A stretch of DNA of 64,000 nt, from NCBI GenBank assembly GCA_002423395.1, contig DIVZ01000005.1, forward strand, positions 639,257 to 703,256, written 5' to 3'. Source of the DNA: Eubacteriaceae bacterium UBA6119. Its GTDB lineage: Bacteria > Bacillota > Clostridia > Eubacteriales > UBA1433. The position numbers were made by a program, and so were the translations under genes. Each line of letters opens with the position of its first letter. The first letter of the stretch is position 1. Under the pieces are notes generated by a model, which searched no databases, was not told where the DNA came from, and worked only from the letters and a program-made list of their open reading frames with translations. This document shows, in pieces, positions 42,206 to 50,236 of this stretch.

Positions 42206-43537
42206 ATGAAACAGAACAGATTAAAAGCAATTATAAAAGAACATTATCCCGCGCTTTCAGTAATGCTGTTAATATTAATTTTCAGCATTATTGCAATGAA
42301 AAAACTAGGGGTGCAATATACGCTTTACAGCGATGATTTTTCTTATGTGCTTGCTGGTATAGAATTTGCGAACAGCGAAACAGTTACAATGAACAATTCC
42401 ATAAGCGCTCTTGTTATGCCCGGAATGCCTTTTTTTATAGGTTTGTTCTCTTTAGCGTTTGGAGAGGGAATAGAGCTTTGGATTGCGCTTAAGATTGCAT
42501 GGATTATAATGGGCGCAATGACATCATGGTTTGTATATAAATCGGTGCGCATTTTTGCTCCGCGCTGGTGCGCAGCCGCTGCTATGTGCCTTTTAATGTC
42601 TCCTGATTTTATATGGGGCAATAATCTGATACTTACAGAAACACCTTTTATGCTAATGCTTTCAATTATGATTTACGAGACATTTATGATGGCGAAAGAT
42701 AAAAAATGGAAACATTTTATATGGGGAACGGCGGCGTTTTTCTGTGCGCTGATGCTTAAGGCGAATATTGGACTATATCCGCTGTTTGCTCTTTTTTATC
42801 TGATAATAAAAAAATATCCTATAAAAAAACTTTTACTTCAGTCTCTTGTTTTACTAATGGTGCTTTGCTCATTTATTGTACCTTGGAGTATAAGAAATAA
42901 TAAGATATACGATGCGTTTATACCGCTTACTTTCGGATCGGGAAACCCCGAACTTTTGGGAACATATCAGGGATATGGTTATCCTGATGATAATTTAGAT
43001 TACGAAACATACGTTAACAAGCCGATGCAGGAAGTTTTAAAAAAATATGAAAAAGCTGACGGCGCAATTGAGCCGCAAGTAAAATGGTACACCGATCAGA
43101 TAAGGGACAGCCTAAAAGCAGAATACAGAAAATCGGTATGGTGGAATACAAATCCTAAATCAATGTTAATATCATATTTAATCATAAAACCGAGGAACAT
43201 GATATTTAACAATGTGTTCTGCTGGAAAGAACTGTTTTTTAACGCAAATCAATTTACTTTTAAGATCAGATATATCGAACTATCCGTAATATTTTTAGGT
43301 ATATTGATAGCATTGGCAAATAGAAAGTTCAGAAAAGAATATTTGTTTCTTATTATATTATATATAGTAAACATATACCTTTACGCATCGACATATTCAT
43401 TTGACCGTTACGCTCAGCCGTTTTTGATAATACGTTTTATTATGTTCGGCATTTCGCTTTATGGAATAAAAATGCTGCTTTTGCAGACGGGGAAGGAATA
43501 CGTAAAAACAGACGGGCTTTCACATAAGAAAAATTAA
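42206..43537 (+). CDS. GT-C type membrane glycosyltransferase (ArnT/PMT-like)
   Basis: 443 residues, about ten membrane helices. The first extracytoplasmic loop contains an acidic SDDFSY motif, characteristic of the GT39/GT83 (PMT_2, ArnT-like) enzymes that use polyprenyl-phosphate sugars. A later FDRYAQPFLIIRF helix is also typical. It likely glycosylates a lipid, polymer or protein outside the membrane. It follows the GT2 gene after a terminator, in the same envelope cluster. The ribosome-binding site is weak (GAGAGAG). Confidence 0.75.
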   Translation: MKQNRLKAIIKEHYPALSVMLLILIFSIIAMKKLGVQYTLYSDDFSYVLAGIEFANSETVTMNNSISALVMPGMPFFIGLFSLAFGEGIELWIALKIAWIIMGAMTSWFVYKSVRIFAPRWCAAAAMCLLMSPDFIWGNNLILTETPFMLMLSIMIYETFMMAKDKKWKHFIWGTAAFFCALMLKANIGLYPLFALFYLIIKKYPIKKLLLQSLVLLMVLCSFIVPWSIRNNKIYDAFIPLTFGSGNPELLGTYQGYGYPDDNLDYETYVNKPMQEVLKKYEKADGAIEPQVKWYTDQIRDSLKAEYRKSVWWNTNPKSMLISYLIIKPRNMIFNNVFCWKELFFNANQFTFKIRYIELSVIFLGILIALANRKFRKEYLFLIILYIVNIYLYASTYSFDRYAQPFLIIRFIMFGISLYGIKMLLLQTGKEYVKTDGLSHKKN

Positions 43538-43627
43538 CAATATGATTATCTTGAGCTAAAAATAATAATTCCATTAAACATAAAATTAACCATTGGAGTA
43601 ATCATGATAAATAAAAAATAACTGTTA

Positions 43628-43656
43628 AAAGTCCGGTATCCTCCGGACTTTGTTTA
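43628..43656 (+). terminator. Terminator after the GT-C gene
   Basis: A 9-bp perfect stem AAAGTCCGG / CCGGACTTT (43628-43636, 43643-43651) with a 6-base loop. Confidence 0.85.
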
Positions 43657-43765
43657 TTTGCTGACTTTTTACTATAAGTTTTTATCCTGCGACAAAATAT
43701 TGAAAGACAAATTATGCAGAGTTATTATTGACATTGTATTATGTTGTTGAACAATAAAAACATTA

Positions 43766-43796
43766 AGTTGACGGAGTCAACTAATATTTGTATAAT
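43766..43796 (+). promoter_or_regulatory. Promoter with overlapping MarR-type operator
   Basis: TTGACG (43768-43773), a 17-base spacer and TATAAT (43791-43796). The perfect inverted repeat AGTTGAC-GGA-GTCAACT (43766-43782) covers the -35 box, so the MarR-domain protein encoded downstream probably represses itself. Confidence 0.7.
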
Positions 43797-43836
43797 ATAA
43801 ACATAAACAAAAAAATAATTACTTAGAGGTTTTATC

Positions 43837-44751
43837 GTGGATAAGCGTACTGATGCAATATTTGAAATAAGACAGTTTAACCGTTTTTATACCAATATTC
43901 TAGGACTGGTAGATGAACATATTTTAAATATGGGTTATTCTTTAACTGAGGCAAGGATTTTATTTGAGCTTAACGAGATGGGGTTATGCAAAGCTAGTAA
44001 AATATCATCAAAGCTAAATGTCGATAAAAGCTATTTAAGCAGGATACTTAAAAAATTCGAAAAAAGCGGTCTAATATATAAAGAGATTTCAAGCGGTGAC
44101 GGGCGCGAGCAGTTAATAAAATTATCCCCAAGCGGAAAAGAATGCATAAGTGCTTTAATAGAGAAATCAAATTCTCAGATTTGCAAACTGCTTTCATCCT
44201 TAGATGATAAAAAATGCGCGGAGATTATTGAGGCGATGGATACAATAAAAAAACATTTGACAAAAGCGGCAGATATAATTATAAGGCCTTTTAATAATGA
44301 AGATATTGAATTTGTAATAAGACGTCATATAGAAATGTATAGTGAAGAATACGGTTTAACTTCCGATATATGGAAAAATTATGTAAGTGAAGGAGTGCAT
44401 CAGTTTGCGGATAATTTTGACTCGGACAAAGACTGCATGTACATAGTTGATTATAAAGGCGAGCCTTCGGGTTGCATTGCCATTGCACACGCAAGCATGC
44501 AAACAGCTCAGCTTAGATTCTTTCTAATAGATTCTAGTTTACGCGGTCTTGGGCTGGGGCGCAGGCTCATGGACGAGGCAATAAGTTTTTGCAGAGATAA
44601 AAAATATATGCAAATATTTTTATGGACGTTTTCAACGCTTGAAGCGGCAAGATACTTATATAAAGAATATGGATTTAACATATCAGAAGTCTGCGAGAAC
44701 AGCGAATGGGGCAGGCCTATTTTAGAAGAAAAATGGAAAATGCATATATAA
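43837..44751 (+). CDS. MarR regulator fused to a GNAT N-acetyltransferase
   Basis: 304 residues. Residues 1-145 form a MarR winged helix (LTEARILFELNE, ASKISSKLNVDKSYLSRILKKFEKSGLI, GDGREQLIKLS wing). Residues 148-304 are a GNAT domain (DSSLRGLGLGRRLMDEAI acetyl-CoA loop, YKEYGF end). This fusion is known in bacteria, with the acetyltransferase part of unclear substrate. The start is GTG at 43837 after an AGAGGT ribosome-binding site. It is monocistronic; its promoter carries a matching palindrome. Confidence 0.9.
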   Translation: MDKRTDAIFEIRQFNRFYTNILGLVDEHILNMGYSLTEARILFELNEMGLCKASKISSKLNVDKSYLSRILKKFEKSGLIYKEISSGDGREQLIKLSPSGKECISALIEKSNSQICKLLSSLDDKKCAEIIEAMDTIKKHLTKAADIIIRPFNNEDIEFVIRRHIEMYSEEYGLTSDIWKNYVSEGVHQFADNFDSDKDCMYIVDYKGEPSGCIAIAHASMQTAQLRFFLIDSSLRGLGLGRRLMDEAISFCRDKKYMQIFLWTFSTLEAARYLYKEYGFNISEVCENSEWGRPILEEKWKMHI

Positions 44752-44754
44752 GAA

Positions 44755-44782
44755 AAAATCCGGTATAATTACCGGATTTTAT
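44755..44782. terminator. Bidirectional terminator
   Basis: An 11-bp stem AAAATCCGGTA / TACCGGATTTT (44755-44765, 44770-44780) between convergent genes. It overlaps the stop region of the minus-strand gene. Confidence 0.85.
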
Positions 44783-45357
44783 TGTTTTGCAGATTTCTTT
44801 TTCTCAAGTTTTTTAAATCCTATAATAACAAGAGCAATGCATATTGCAAGACCTATCACTGCCGGAGCTATTACTGATGTTCCCGCACTGTTTCCAAACG
44901 CAACGCTCCAAACCATTTTTGCAACAGCAATGAAAACAAGTACGGATATGCCTATCCAAAGACTGCGTTTCCAAAAAGCAAGAGCCAAAGCCGATAAAGA
45001 CAGGGGAACCAGCAATGTAATTAAAATTTTATAAGCATTCCAACTGCCTGTTAAGTATTCTTTTTCCATAGCCAAAAAAGACTGAACTTGGCTGCTTGCC
45101 TGGGCAGGCGCCTGAAACCAAAACATGCTTGTCAAAAGCAAAAAAACAGTACCGAAAATTCCGCCCAAACTCCGTTTGTATGCAAAATAGCAAAATGGTA
45201 TTAAGAATACTGGTCTTATGTACCAACTTAAAACATTATGATGACGCGAAAATGCCCAATCAAAAAAGCTCCTATTAATCGCTGCGAAAGCGATAAATGA
45301 TATTGATAAAATTATAAACACGATGGCTAAAATTTTATCAGTTTTTTTATTTTTCAT
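44779..45357 (-). CDS. Membrane protein of unknown function paired with a TetR regulator
   Basis: 192 residues with five or six hydrophobic helices and a basic C-terminal tail (FKKLEKKKSAKQ). I recognise no family; it does not have the length or motifs of a classical efflux pump. Its gene starts one base after the TetR gene stop, so it is the co-transcribed and probably regulated partner. It may be involved in stress or membrane homeostasis, but this is only inference from the pairing. Confidence 0.75.
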   Translation of the reverse strand: MKNKKTDKILAIVFIILSISFIAFAAINRSFFDWAFSRHHNVLSWYIRPVFLIPFCYFAYKRSLGGIFGTVFLLLTSMFWFQAPAQASSQVQSFLAMEKEYLTGSWNAYKILITLLVPLSLSALALAFWKRSLWIGISVLVFIAVAKMVWSVAFGNSAGTSVIAPAVIGLAICIALVIIGFKKLEKKKSAKQ

Positions 45358-45358
45358 T

Positions 45359-45985
45359 TCATATTCCTCCTTTTTTATTTTCTATTCCGTTTTGAATAAG
45401 GTCAAAATACATATCCAAATTTGACAGAGTATCATCTAAATCGCATTCATCATTAGAGTTAAATATTCTATCAAAACTTGAAAACAAATAAGATAAAGTC
45501 TTAACTAAAAAGTCTCTTGGAAAATCATTTCTTATTTCGCCTTTAGAAATAGCCTCGTCTATCATTGAGTTAAGTATATTATGTGTATCAATATTTAAAT
45601 CAAGTTTTACCTTCTCGTAAATTGGATGTGAGTTTTCCTTTGAAAGCATATTGCCTAATTTATAATATAAGGGATATTTTGATGCAAATTCTGCGCCGAA
45701 TTTTGACTGTAATTTAAATTTTTCAAATATGGTTCCGTTATTAAAAAGATCTTGTTCTGTCTGAGACTTTCCATTTATAAAATCCCATTTCTCATAAAAA
45801 GCTGATTTAACAAGATACAGATAAAGCTCTTCTTTATCTGCAAAATGGTAATAAAATGTTCCTTTGCTTATTTTTGCGTTTTTTATTATCATATTTAAAG
45901 ATGCGATATCATAGCTTTTTGATGAAAATTCATCTAAAGCGGCTTTTAAAAGTTCATTCTTCCGTTCAAATATTTTTTCTCTCAT
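45359..45985 (-). CDS. TetR/AcrR-family transcriptional regulator
   Basis: 208 residues. The N-terminal helix-turn-helix (LLKAALDEFSSKSYDIASLN, then KISKGTFYYHFADKEELY) is classical TetR. The C-terminal ligand domain is not assignable. It precedes the membrane protein gene by one base. Upstream is a well-formed promoter with a palindrome at the predicted transcript start, consistent with autorepression. Confidence 0.92.
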   Translation of the reverse strand: MREKIFERKNELLKAALDEFSSKSYDIASLNMIIKNAKISKGTFYYHFADKEELYLYLVKSAFYEKWDFINGKSQTEQDLFNNGTIFEKFKLQSKFGAEFASKYPLYYKLGNMLSKENSHPIYEKVKLDLNIDTHNILNSMIDEAISKGEIRNDFPRDFLVKTLSYLFSSFDRIFNSNDECDLDDTLSNLDMYFDLIQNGIENKKGGI

Positions 45986-45996
45986 TAATATGCCTC

Positions 45997-46047
45997 ATAG
46001 ACTAGGTGGTCTATATAAATATTAGCATAATTAATAAATACAGTCAA
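45997..46047 (-). promoter_or_regulatory. Promoter and operator of the tetR operon
   Basis: Read on minus: TTGACT (46042-46047), a 17-base spacer, TAATAT (46019-46024). The inverted repeat ATAGAC-N6-GTCTAT (45997-46014) lies at about +1 to +20 and ends 12 bases before the start codon. It is a good candidate TetR site. Confidence 0.65.
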
Positions 46048-46170
46048 TAGAAATAATAATATTTAATTAAATGCTAAGGCAATAGTAATATGCATTGTCT
46101 TAAGATATATATAATTTTTAGAATTAAAATATGATTTCGTACTTTTGCGTAAACATTTTTTTAACAATTG

Positions 46171-46199
46171 TTGACTATACAAATGTATACACTTATAAT
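46171..46199 (+). promoter_or_regulatory. Promoter with palindrome in the spacer
   Basis: TTGACT (46171-46176), a 17-base spacer and TATAAT (46194-46199). The spacer contains TATACA-AA-TGTATA (46176-46189), a perfect inverted repeat like GntR-family operators. It drives the leader or small RNA that ends at 46318. Confidence 0.6.
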
Positions 46200-46205
46200 T
46201 AGAAC

Positions 46206-46318
46206 ATGCAGCATGAAAAGGATTTCATAATACTATGTTACGATAAAACTTTGAGTATTAAATTAAAAGCAGACGGATTCTTTGTTTTAGGATTAAGTCT
46301 GCTTTTGTGTTTTTTTTG
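46206..46318 (+). ncRNA. Possible small RNA or attenuated leader ahead of a GntR gene
   Basis: Between a near-consensus promoter and a terminator there is about 110 bases without a credible reading frame. The terminator stem AAAAGCAGAC / GTCTGCTTTT (46265-46274, 46295-46304) encloses a 20-base loop and is followed by a long T run. A second promoter-like TTGACG-18-TATCTT (46316-46345) could serve the gntR gene itself. Confidence 0.4.
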
Positions 46319-46380
46319 ACGAAAGGAGTAAGAAAACCCTATCTTGCATAAAGACAATTGAATATAAAGGAGTTAAATTT

Positions 46381-47073
46381 ATGAGTAAAACGGGAACTGT
46401 ATATGATGTAAATAATTGCAAACAAGAACTAAGCAGAAGTTTGTACAGATTAATATTAAACACCATAAACCAAGAACAATTGCAACCCGGTATTAAAATT
46501 AATATTTTAAAACTCTCAAAAAAAATAGGATTAAAAGAAACTCCGATTACCGATGCATTAAATTTGCTGAGTGATTACGGACTATTAGAAAAAAATTCAG
46601 ATCAAAACGAATTTTATGCAATATCAAAATACTCAGAAGGTATAATACAGACTTATTACGCAAGATCAATACTTGAAAGCAATGCAGCTTTTTTATGCGC
46701 AAGACAATTAAACTGTCCTAATAAAGCGCGAATGCATGAACTTGCAGAAATATTTCTAAAATCTGATGATATAGATGTAATGAAAGAGGCAGATTATGAA
46801 TTTCATGACCTTATTATTAAATCATGCGGCAATGAATATATAATGCAATTTTATAACTCATTAGCAGAAAAAATAAAATATTATATGATGGCTAATGTTG
46901 AACATGTATTTCAATCGCGCAAGGGTTTAAGTTTTTCGCCTAATCATGTAAGAATAGCAAACGCAATTATGTTAAATGAGCCTGTTTTAGCTGAAAAAGA
47001 GATGAAAGACCATATAGATGAGTCATTTATTGATACTATATTTTATTCTATAAAAACTAATAGCAACAAATAA
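46381..47073 (+). CDS. GntR-family regulator with FCD domain (second copy in window)
   Basis: 230 residues. The winged helix is recognisable (LSRSLYRLILN, LQPGIKINILKLSKKIGLKE split by PGIKIN, ITDALNLLSDYGLLEK), and the FCD domain shows DYEFHDLIIKSCGN and a late MKDHIDE. It differs strongly from the GntR at 38058. No catabolic gene is adjacent; its target may be the promoter at 46171 upstream. An AAAGGAG ribosome-binding site is present. Confidence 0.85.
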   Translation: MSKTGTVYDVNNCKQELSRSLYRLILNTINQEQLQPGIKINILKLSKKIGLKETPITDALNLLSDYGLLEKNSDQNEFYAISKYSEGIIQTYYARSILESNAAFLCARQLNCPNKARMHELAEIFLKSDDIDVMKEADYEFHDLIIKSCGNEYIMQFYNSLAEKIKYYMMANVEHVFQSRKGLSFSPNHVRIANAIMLNEPVLAEKEMKDHIDESFIDTIFYSIKTNSNK

Positions 47074-47254
47074 AAATCTCAATGGGAACAACGTCTAATT
47101 GTCCTGTTAAAAATAAACATATAATATAAAGTTAAACAGTAAATAAAATTTAATGAAATTAATAATTTATTAAGAATTCGGGAATAGAATAAGCGTAAAT
47201 TAATGTTATATTTGATAAAATAATTTAATATATACCGACAACACCAGAGCAGCG

Positions 47255-47296
47255 TCGCTCAAAGGGAAGCATAGTCCTTTTGAGCGATTTTTTTTG
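47255..47296 (+). terminator. Strong terminator between gntR and the atp operon
   Basis: Stem TCGCTCAAAGG / CCTTTTGAGCGA, nearly perfect, followed by eight T. The rest of 47074-47509 is AT-rich with no supported gene; it must contain the atp promoter, for which I see no clear consensus. Confidence 0.85.
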
Positions 47297-47509
47297 AAGT
47301 TTTAATACATAACCACATAAACAACATATACATATTTAGCATTGTCTTTATAGCGACGGTTGCTGCGGTTTTGAAAACGGAATATGTAAATAAATTTAAT
47401 ATATTTTTCAGAAATTTAATATATTATTATCCTATTTAATTATATTAATATTTAAAAGGAATAAACTGTTAATAATATTAAAAATATTAATGAATTAAAG
47501 AGAAAATAT

Positions 47510-47743
47510 ATGAAGAAAAAAAGCACAAAAGCTATTTGGGCTATTGCCCTGTTTTCACAGCTAGGACTGAGTATGGCGATTCCTATTATTGCAGGCGCTA
47601 TGTTGGGTGGTTATTTGGATAAAAAATATAACACCAATGCTGCTTTTTTAATTATATTTTTACTGCTAGGAATTTTTGCAGGGTTTACGGGAAGCTATCG
47701 GTTAATAAAAATGGTTAATGAAAGAAAAGACAAAGAGGATTAA
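47510..47743 (+). CDS. atpZ: AtpZ-type small membrane protein
   Basis: 77 residues, two membrane helices; QLGLSMAIPIIAGAMLGGYLD is the AtpZ/AtpI family signature, so AtpZ here is written as QLGLSMAIPI then GAMLGGYLD. It assists assembly or ion supply of the F1Fo ATP synthase. It is the first gene of the atp operon, 11 bases before atpI. Confidence 0.88.
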   Translation: MKKKSTKAIWAIALFSQLGLSMAIPIIAGAMLGGYLDKKYNTNAAFLIIFLLLGIFAGFTGSYRLIKMVNERKDKED

Positions 47744-47754
47744 GATAAAATAAT

Positions 47755-48114
47755 ATGAATAGTGCGTATGAGTTAAAAAACGGAATAATTAAATACAGTA
47801 TATTCTCAACATTAGCATGCTTTGCGCTATCTGTTTTTATAATGGGATTTAATTCATCCTTCGCTCGCGGATTGTTAATAGGAGAATTAGCCGCATTTAT
47901 TAATTTGAATTTACTATACATTTTTTTAAATGTTACTTTAAGATATAAGCTAGGATTTGCGTTCAATTTTTTAGGATATATTTTAAGAATGTCATTATAC
48001 GGAACGGCAATTTATATCTCCATAAAAGCAGGTATTTTATGTGCAGTCGGAACAATAATTGTGTTTATAATGATAAAGTTAAGCATTTACTTTATTAATA
48101 TTAAAAAAATATAA
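47755..48114 (+). CDS. atpI: ATP synthase subunit I
   Basis: 119 residues with four hydrophobic helices, no soluble domain. Position between atpZ and atpB and the size identify it as AtpI, which helps assemble the c-ring; the sequence is poorly conserved in the family, so the call relies on context. No clear ribosome-binding site is visible. Confidence 0.75.
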   Translation: MNSAYELKNGIIKYSIFSTLACFALSVFIMGFNSSFARGLLIGELAAFINLNLLYIFLNVTLRYKLGFAFNFLGYILRMSLYGTAIYISIKAGILCAVGTIIVFIMIKLSIYFINIKKI

Positions 48115-48130
48115 AGACTGGTGAAGCAAC

Positions 48131-48832
48131 ATGGAACTCGGTGCAAGAAAAATTTTTGGAAACGGTAATTTTTATATTACTGAAACAGTTATATGGGCTT
48201 GGATAATAAGCGCGATAATGATTGTTTTTGCGCTGATTGCAACAAGAAAGCTTAAAAAAGTTCCTAAGGGAATTCAGGCATATGCAGAGCTTATAGTTGA
48301 TTTTGTATATAATTTGGTGGGACAAACAATGGGGAAGCAAAATTTACGGTTTGCTCCTTATATAGGAACATTGTTTATATTCATTCTTTTGGGGAATTTA
48401 ATAGCAGTCTTCGATATAAGACCTGTACCTGCCAATGTGAATACAACGTTCGCGCTTGCTACAATAACATTTTTATTGATTCATTACAACTCAATCAAAT
48501 CGAGAAAATTAAGAGGGTATTTAAAACACATGTCTGAGCCAAACATAATAATGCTGCCGATTAATATAATTGGAGAGCTGGCATTTCCGGTTTCGCTGTC
48601 TTTTCGATTATTCGGCAACATTACAGGTGGAGCTATTATTATGACACTCTTATATGCTGCGCTTGAAAAACTATCTTCGCTGCTTACCGGAAAACTACCG
48701 GTATTTATAATTGCTTTACCACTGCCCATAAGCTTTTTCTTTGATATTTTCGAAGGCATACTTCAGGCTTATATATTTACTATGCTTACAATGGTATTTA
48801 TAGCAAATGGTATGGCTCAGAAAGAGCATTAA
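48131..48832 (+). CDS. atpB: ATP synthase Fo subunit a
   Basis: 233 residues, five to six membrane helices. It forms the ion half-channels facing the c-ring. The essential Arg is in SLSFRLFGN, and the last helices show the AYIFTMLTMVFIA segment. It lies 16 bases after atpI and 37 before atpE. Confidence 0.95.
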   Translation: MELGARKIFGNGNFYITETVIWAWIISAIMIVFALIATRKLKKVPKGIQAYAELIVDFVYNLVGQTMGKQNLRFAPYIGTLFIFILLGNLIAVFDIRPVPANVNTTFALATITFLLIHYNSIKSRKLRGYLKHMSEPNIIMLPINIIGELAFPVSLSFRLFGNITGGAIIMTLLYAALEKLSSLLTGKLPVFIIALPLPISFFFDIFEGILQAYIFTMLTMVFIANGMAQKEH

Positions 48833-48869
48833 ATATAATCAATATATTATAAATCAGGAGGAATATGTT

Positions 48870-49133
48870 ATGTCAATTTCACCACAAGCATTTGTATTAG
48901 GACTTTCAGCAATAGGAGCGGGGATTGCTATGATTTCTGCAATAGGCATAGGAATAGGTCAGGGATTTGCGGCAGGCAAAGCTGTTGAAGGAGTTGCAAG
49001 ACAACCCGAAGCATCAGGAGATATATTAAAGACTATGCTTATAGGTATGGCAGTTACAGAAACTACAGGAATATTTGCATTCATTGTAGCTATTGTTTTG
49101 CTGTTTGCAAATCCTTTTATTAATATGCTATAG
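48870..49133 (+). CDS. atpE: ATP synthase Fo subunit c, Na+-type residues
   Basis: 87 residues, a two-helix hairpin with the conserved ARQPEA loop. The ion-binding Glu64 lies in VTETTGIF. Gln31 (in GIGQGF) and Thr65 correspond to Gln32 and Ser66 of the Ilyobacter tartaricus c subunit, the Na+ ligands; Tyr70 of that protein is Phe69 here. Start ATG 48870 has an AGGAGG ribosome-binding site; an in-frame extension upstream would overlap atpB without support. Sodium coupling is therefore likely but needs testing. Confidence 0.95.
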   Translation: MSISPQAFVLGLSAIGAGIAMISAIGIGIGQGFAAGKAVEGVARQPEASGDILKTMLIGMAVTETTGIFAFIVAIVLLFANPFINML

Positions 49134-49166
49134 AAAAATAATACAAATAACAAGAAGGTAAGAACT

Positions 49167-49679
49167 TTGAGTATATACACGCAGTTAATCCAGTTTGACT
49201 GGTCTTATTTGATGATAATTGTCAATGTAATTATACTTTACCTGATAATGAAGAAATTTTTCTTTGAAAAAATAAGAAATTTCATGCAAAAAAGGCAGGA
49301 CAGCATAACACAGGCAATCGAGGCTGCGGATAAAGTTAATTTTGACGCAGAAAATCTAAGAACAGAATACGAAAAAAAACTTTCAGGTCTTTACGATGAA
49401 GGAAGAGAAATATTAAAAAATTCCAAAATCAAAGCAGAAACGCATGCGAGGGAAATAATATGCCAAGCAGAGCAAAGGGCTGAAAAGATTAAGAGACAGG
49501 CTGAGGTGGAAATAGAAAGACAGAAAAGAGCTGCTATTGAAGATATGAAAGACGAAATTGCGGCGCTCTCTATTCTTGCCGCGGAAAAAATCATAGAGAA
49601 ACAATTAAATGCTGTCGAACATCAGGCGGTTATAAATAAAGTCTTAAATGAAACGGGCAAAATTAAATGGCAGAATTAA
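49167..49679 (+). CDS. atpF: ATP synthase Fo subunit b
   Basis: 170 residues. One N-terminal membrane helix (LMIIVNVIILYLIMKKFFF) is followed by a long charged coiled coil that forms the peripheral stalk. The start is TTG at 49167 with AGAAGG upstream; no ATG is suitably placed. It overlaps atpH by 13 bases. Confidence 0.93.
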   Translation: MSIYTQLIQFDWSYLMIIVNVIILYLIMKKFFFEKIRNFMQKRQDSITQAIEAADKVNFDAENLRTEYEKKLSGLYDEGREILKNSKIKAETHAREIICQAEQRAEKIKRQAEVEIERQKRAAIEDMKDEIAALSILAAEKIIEKQLNAVEHQAVINKVLNETGKIKWQN

Positions 49680-50203
49680 CGGTAGAGACTGCTTATGCGC
49701 AAGCTTTGTATGACGTCGCAAAAGATACCGGCAAGGAAGATACAATTTTATCGGAAATTACGGACATTAAAAATTTACTTATAAATAACAGTGAATTTTT
49801 TGAGTTTTTAAAGACGCCGGTTATAGAGCAGAAAAACAAAAAAGAAGCATTTGAAGACATATTTGTAGGTTTAATTAGCAAAGAGATGCTTCATTTTATG
49901 TACATTTTAATAGATAAAAGAAGGATATCCAAATTTTTAAAAATTGCGGATATATACGCAGATTTAACAAATGAAAGTAAAAACATATCAACCGGGACAA
50001 TTTTTTCTGCTGTTAATCTTTCGGACGAGCAGATAGAAGATTTTGAAGAAAAAGTGTCTCGTCTTATAGGAAAAAAAGTTAAACTTAAAAATATAAAAGA
50101 TACATTCATAATAGGCGGTGTAAAAATATTCGTAGAAGGAAAAATAATTGACGCTACGATTAAAAAACGGCTTGAGGATTTGGGACAAAACTTGAAAATT
50201 TAA
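49667..50203 (+). CDS. atpH: ATP synthase F1 subunit delta
   Basis: 178 residues, the usual length. YAQALYDVA at the N-terminus and a C-terminal IIGGVKIFVEGKIIDATIKKRL are typical. It joins the peripheral stalk to the F1 head. Translation is coupled to atpF by overlap. Confidence 0.94.
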   Translation: MAELTVETAYAQALYDVAKDTGKEDTILSEITDIKNLLINNSEFFEFLKTPVIEQKNKKEAFEDIFVGLISKEMLHFMYILIDKRRISKFLKIADIYADLTNESKNISTGTIFSAVNLSDEQIEDFEEKVSRLIGKKVKLKNIKDTFIIGGVKIFVEGKIIDATIKKRLEDLGQNLKI

Positions 50204-50236
50204 AATTCCCTGCTTAAAATTTAGGGAGGCAGAAGT

